From NCBI GenBank assembly GCA_039812375.1, contig JBDIAO010000045.1, positions 1 through 23,073 on the forward strand: DNA of 23,073 bases, given 5' to 3'. Shown piece by piece: positions 22,178 to 23,073 of this stretch; position 1 is the stretch's first letter, and the number at the start of each line of letters is the position of its first letter. The notes below the pieces were generated by a model. It searched no databases. It was not told the DNA's origin and worked only from the letters and a program-made list of their open reading frames with translations. This DNA is from JAGOME01 sp039812375 (GTDB taxonomy: Bacteria > Actinomycetota > Actinomycetes > Actinomycetales > Dermatophilaceae). The position numbers and the translations under genes are program-made.

Positions 22178-23073
22178 GTGCCGGACCCCGAGATCGTGCT
22201 CAGTGTCGTCGTGCCGATGTATGACGAGGAGGCGGTACTGCCGCTCTTCGCGACCCGGCTGCGTCCTGTCCTCGACAGCCTCGAGACCACCTACGAGGTG
22301 CTCGCTGTCGACGACGGGAGTCGGGACGGTACGGCGGTGGCCCTGCAGCGGATGCGGCGGACCTGGCCCCAGCTCAGGGTGCTTCGGCTCCGAGCCAACG
22401 CAGGCCACCAGGCAGCACTGTCGGCGGGGCTGTCCCGAGCCCGAGGTAACTTCGTGGTCACCATCGATGCCGACCTACAGGATCCTCCCGAGGTCATCCC
22501 GGACATGCTCGAGCAAGCCCAGGCCGGCGACCTGGACGTGGTCTATGGCGTGCGCACGGACCGAAGCACCGACTCCGTCTTCAAGCGGGTCAGTGCCGGC
22601 GTCTTCTACCGCGTGCTGCGCCGACTCTCGGGGGTGGAGGCGCCCGTTGATGCGGGGGACTTCCGGCTCATGTCACGCGCCATGGTCGATGCCGTCGGCG
22701 CCCTGCCCGAACGCGATCGGGTGCTCCGCCTCGTCGTGCCGGCGCTGCAGTTCCCCTCCGGCAGCGTTGGCTACCGCCGGGAGGCACGTGCCGCCGGGCA
22801 GTCCAAGTACCCCCTGTCCAAGATGATCCGGCTCTCACTCGACGCGGTCACCGGCTTCTCCTTGGCCCCGCTACGGATCGCCACGTGGACGGGTCTGCTC
22901 GGCGGCCTCGTCGCGCTGACCGTCCTCGGCTATGCCGTCATCGCCCAACTCCTGGGCCGCACTCTGCCGGGCTGGACCTCGCTGGTGGTCATCGTCTCCA
23001 CGGTCGGGGCCCTCCAACTGCTTGCCCTGGGGATCTTGGGCGAGTACGTCGGGCGCATCTACTTCCGGCTCCA
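22178..23073 (+). CDS. GT2-family polyprenyl-phosphate-type glycosyltransferase (cut by window end)
   Basis: 298 codons are visible with no stop; the 3' end is outside the window. The GTG start follows a -10 by 6 nt and has no Shine-Dalgarno. The GT-A domain (about 1-215) has SVVVPMYDEEAVLPL at the start, VDDGSRDGT, and DADLQDPPEVI, the DxD metal site of the dolichol-phosphate-mannose synthase/GtrB/ArnC group. QSKYPLSKM precedes two membrane helices (about 240-260 and 270-290) and the GEYVGRIYFR end motif. Relatives load a sugar from a nucleotide donor onto a polyprenyl phosphate for wall or glycan assembly. Donor and acceptor cannot be told. Little is missing, perhaps 10-50 residues. Confidence 0.92.
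   Translation, partial: MPDPEIVLSVVVPMYDEEAVLPLFATRLRPVLDSLETTYEVLAVDDGSRDGTAVALQRMRRTWPQLRVLRLRANAGHQAALSAGLSRARGNFVVTIDADLQDPPEVIPDMLEQAQAGDLDVVYGVRTDRSTDSVFKRVSAGVFYRVLRRLSGVEAPVDAGDFRLMSRAMVDAVGALPERDRVLRLVVPALQFPSGSVGYRREARAAGQSKYPLSKMIRLSLDAVTGFSLAPLRIATWTGLLGGLVALTVLGYAVIAQLLGRTLPGWTSLVVIVSTVGALQLLALGILGEYVGRIYFRL

Noticed and set aside
1..23073. CRISPR array, insertion sequence or rRNA.
   Set aside because: No spaced repeats of CRISPR type, no transposase and no rRNA motifs were seen on either strand; short tandem repeats are all under 16-19 bp units inside genes or leaders.

Overview
The window is chromosomal DNA of a high-GC Gram-positive bacterium (Actinomycetota). Evidence: GC-rich third codon positions, many GTG starts, actinobacterial SOS boxes (TCGAAC-N4-GTTCGA type), a coenzyme B12-dependent ribonucleotide reductase next to nrdR, and the order nrdR - LysM gene - lexA, which matches Rv2718c-Rv2719c-Rv2720 of Mycobacterium tuberculosis. 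The comEA/comEC genes and general gene style suggest Micrococcales, perhaps an Intrasporangiaceae relative; that placement is inference.

Layout. (1) 86-3137 is an accessory patch on the minus strand. It has a tyrosine recombinase, a small HTH regulator and a small zinc-ribbon protein, tightly coupled and read from a leaderless promoter, plus a separate 398-codon gene of unknown function beside nrdJ. (2) 3223-6900 is the nrdR-nrdJ operon with two NrdR boxes 32 bp apart over its promoter. (3) 6916-8432 is the SOS locus: a LysM membrane protein divergent from lexA, with LexA boxes over both promoters. (4) 8482-10303 holds a sirtuin and a LysR regulator, divergent from one 22-bp region with two overlapping -10 elements. 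(5) 10266-18257 is a minus-strand series: leuS, degV, plsY, comEA, comEC (tRNA charging, fatty acid binding, phospholipid synthesis, DNA uptake). (6) 18344-19867 holds a Tag-type DNA glycosylase that lacks most of the usual zinc ligands, convergent with a zinc-ribbon/membrane protein. (7) 19917-21999 holds tRNA-Ala(GGC) with a strong terminator, and the coupled chain small membrane protein - nadD - rsfS - histidine phosphatase. (8) 22178 to the end is a truncated polyprenyl-phosphate-type glycosyltransferase.

The most unusual signal is not a gene. The 8-mer GTATGCCG (or its complement CGGCATAC) occurs 17 times, with one further GTATGCC, between 4684 and 21204. By base composition about one is expected. 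It occurs equally on both strands, in all six coding registers, and often through rare codons (ATA, GTA, GCA, TAT). It is absent from the accessory patch. About one copy per kb, no strand bias and linked comEA/comEC make a DNA-uptake-type or other genome-architecture word worth testing. A second theme is leaderless initiation: four genes have a TANNNT -10 element exactly 6 nt before the start codon and two more have it at 7-8 nt.

No gap between genes exceeds 300 bases.
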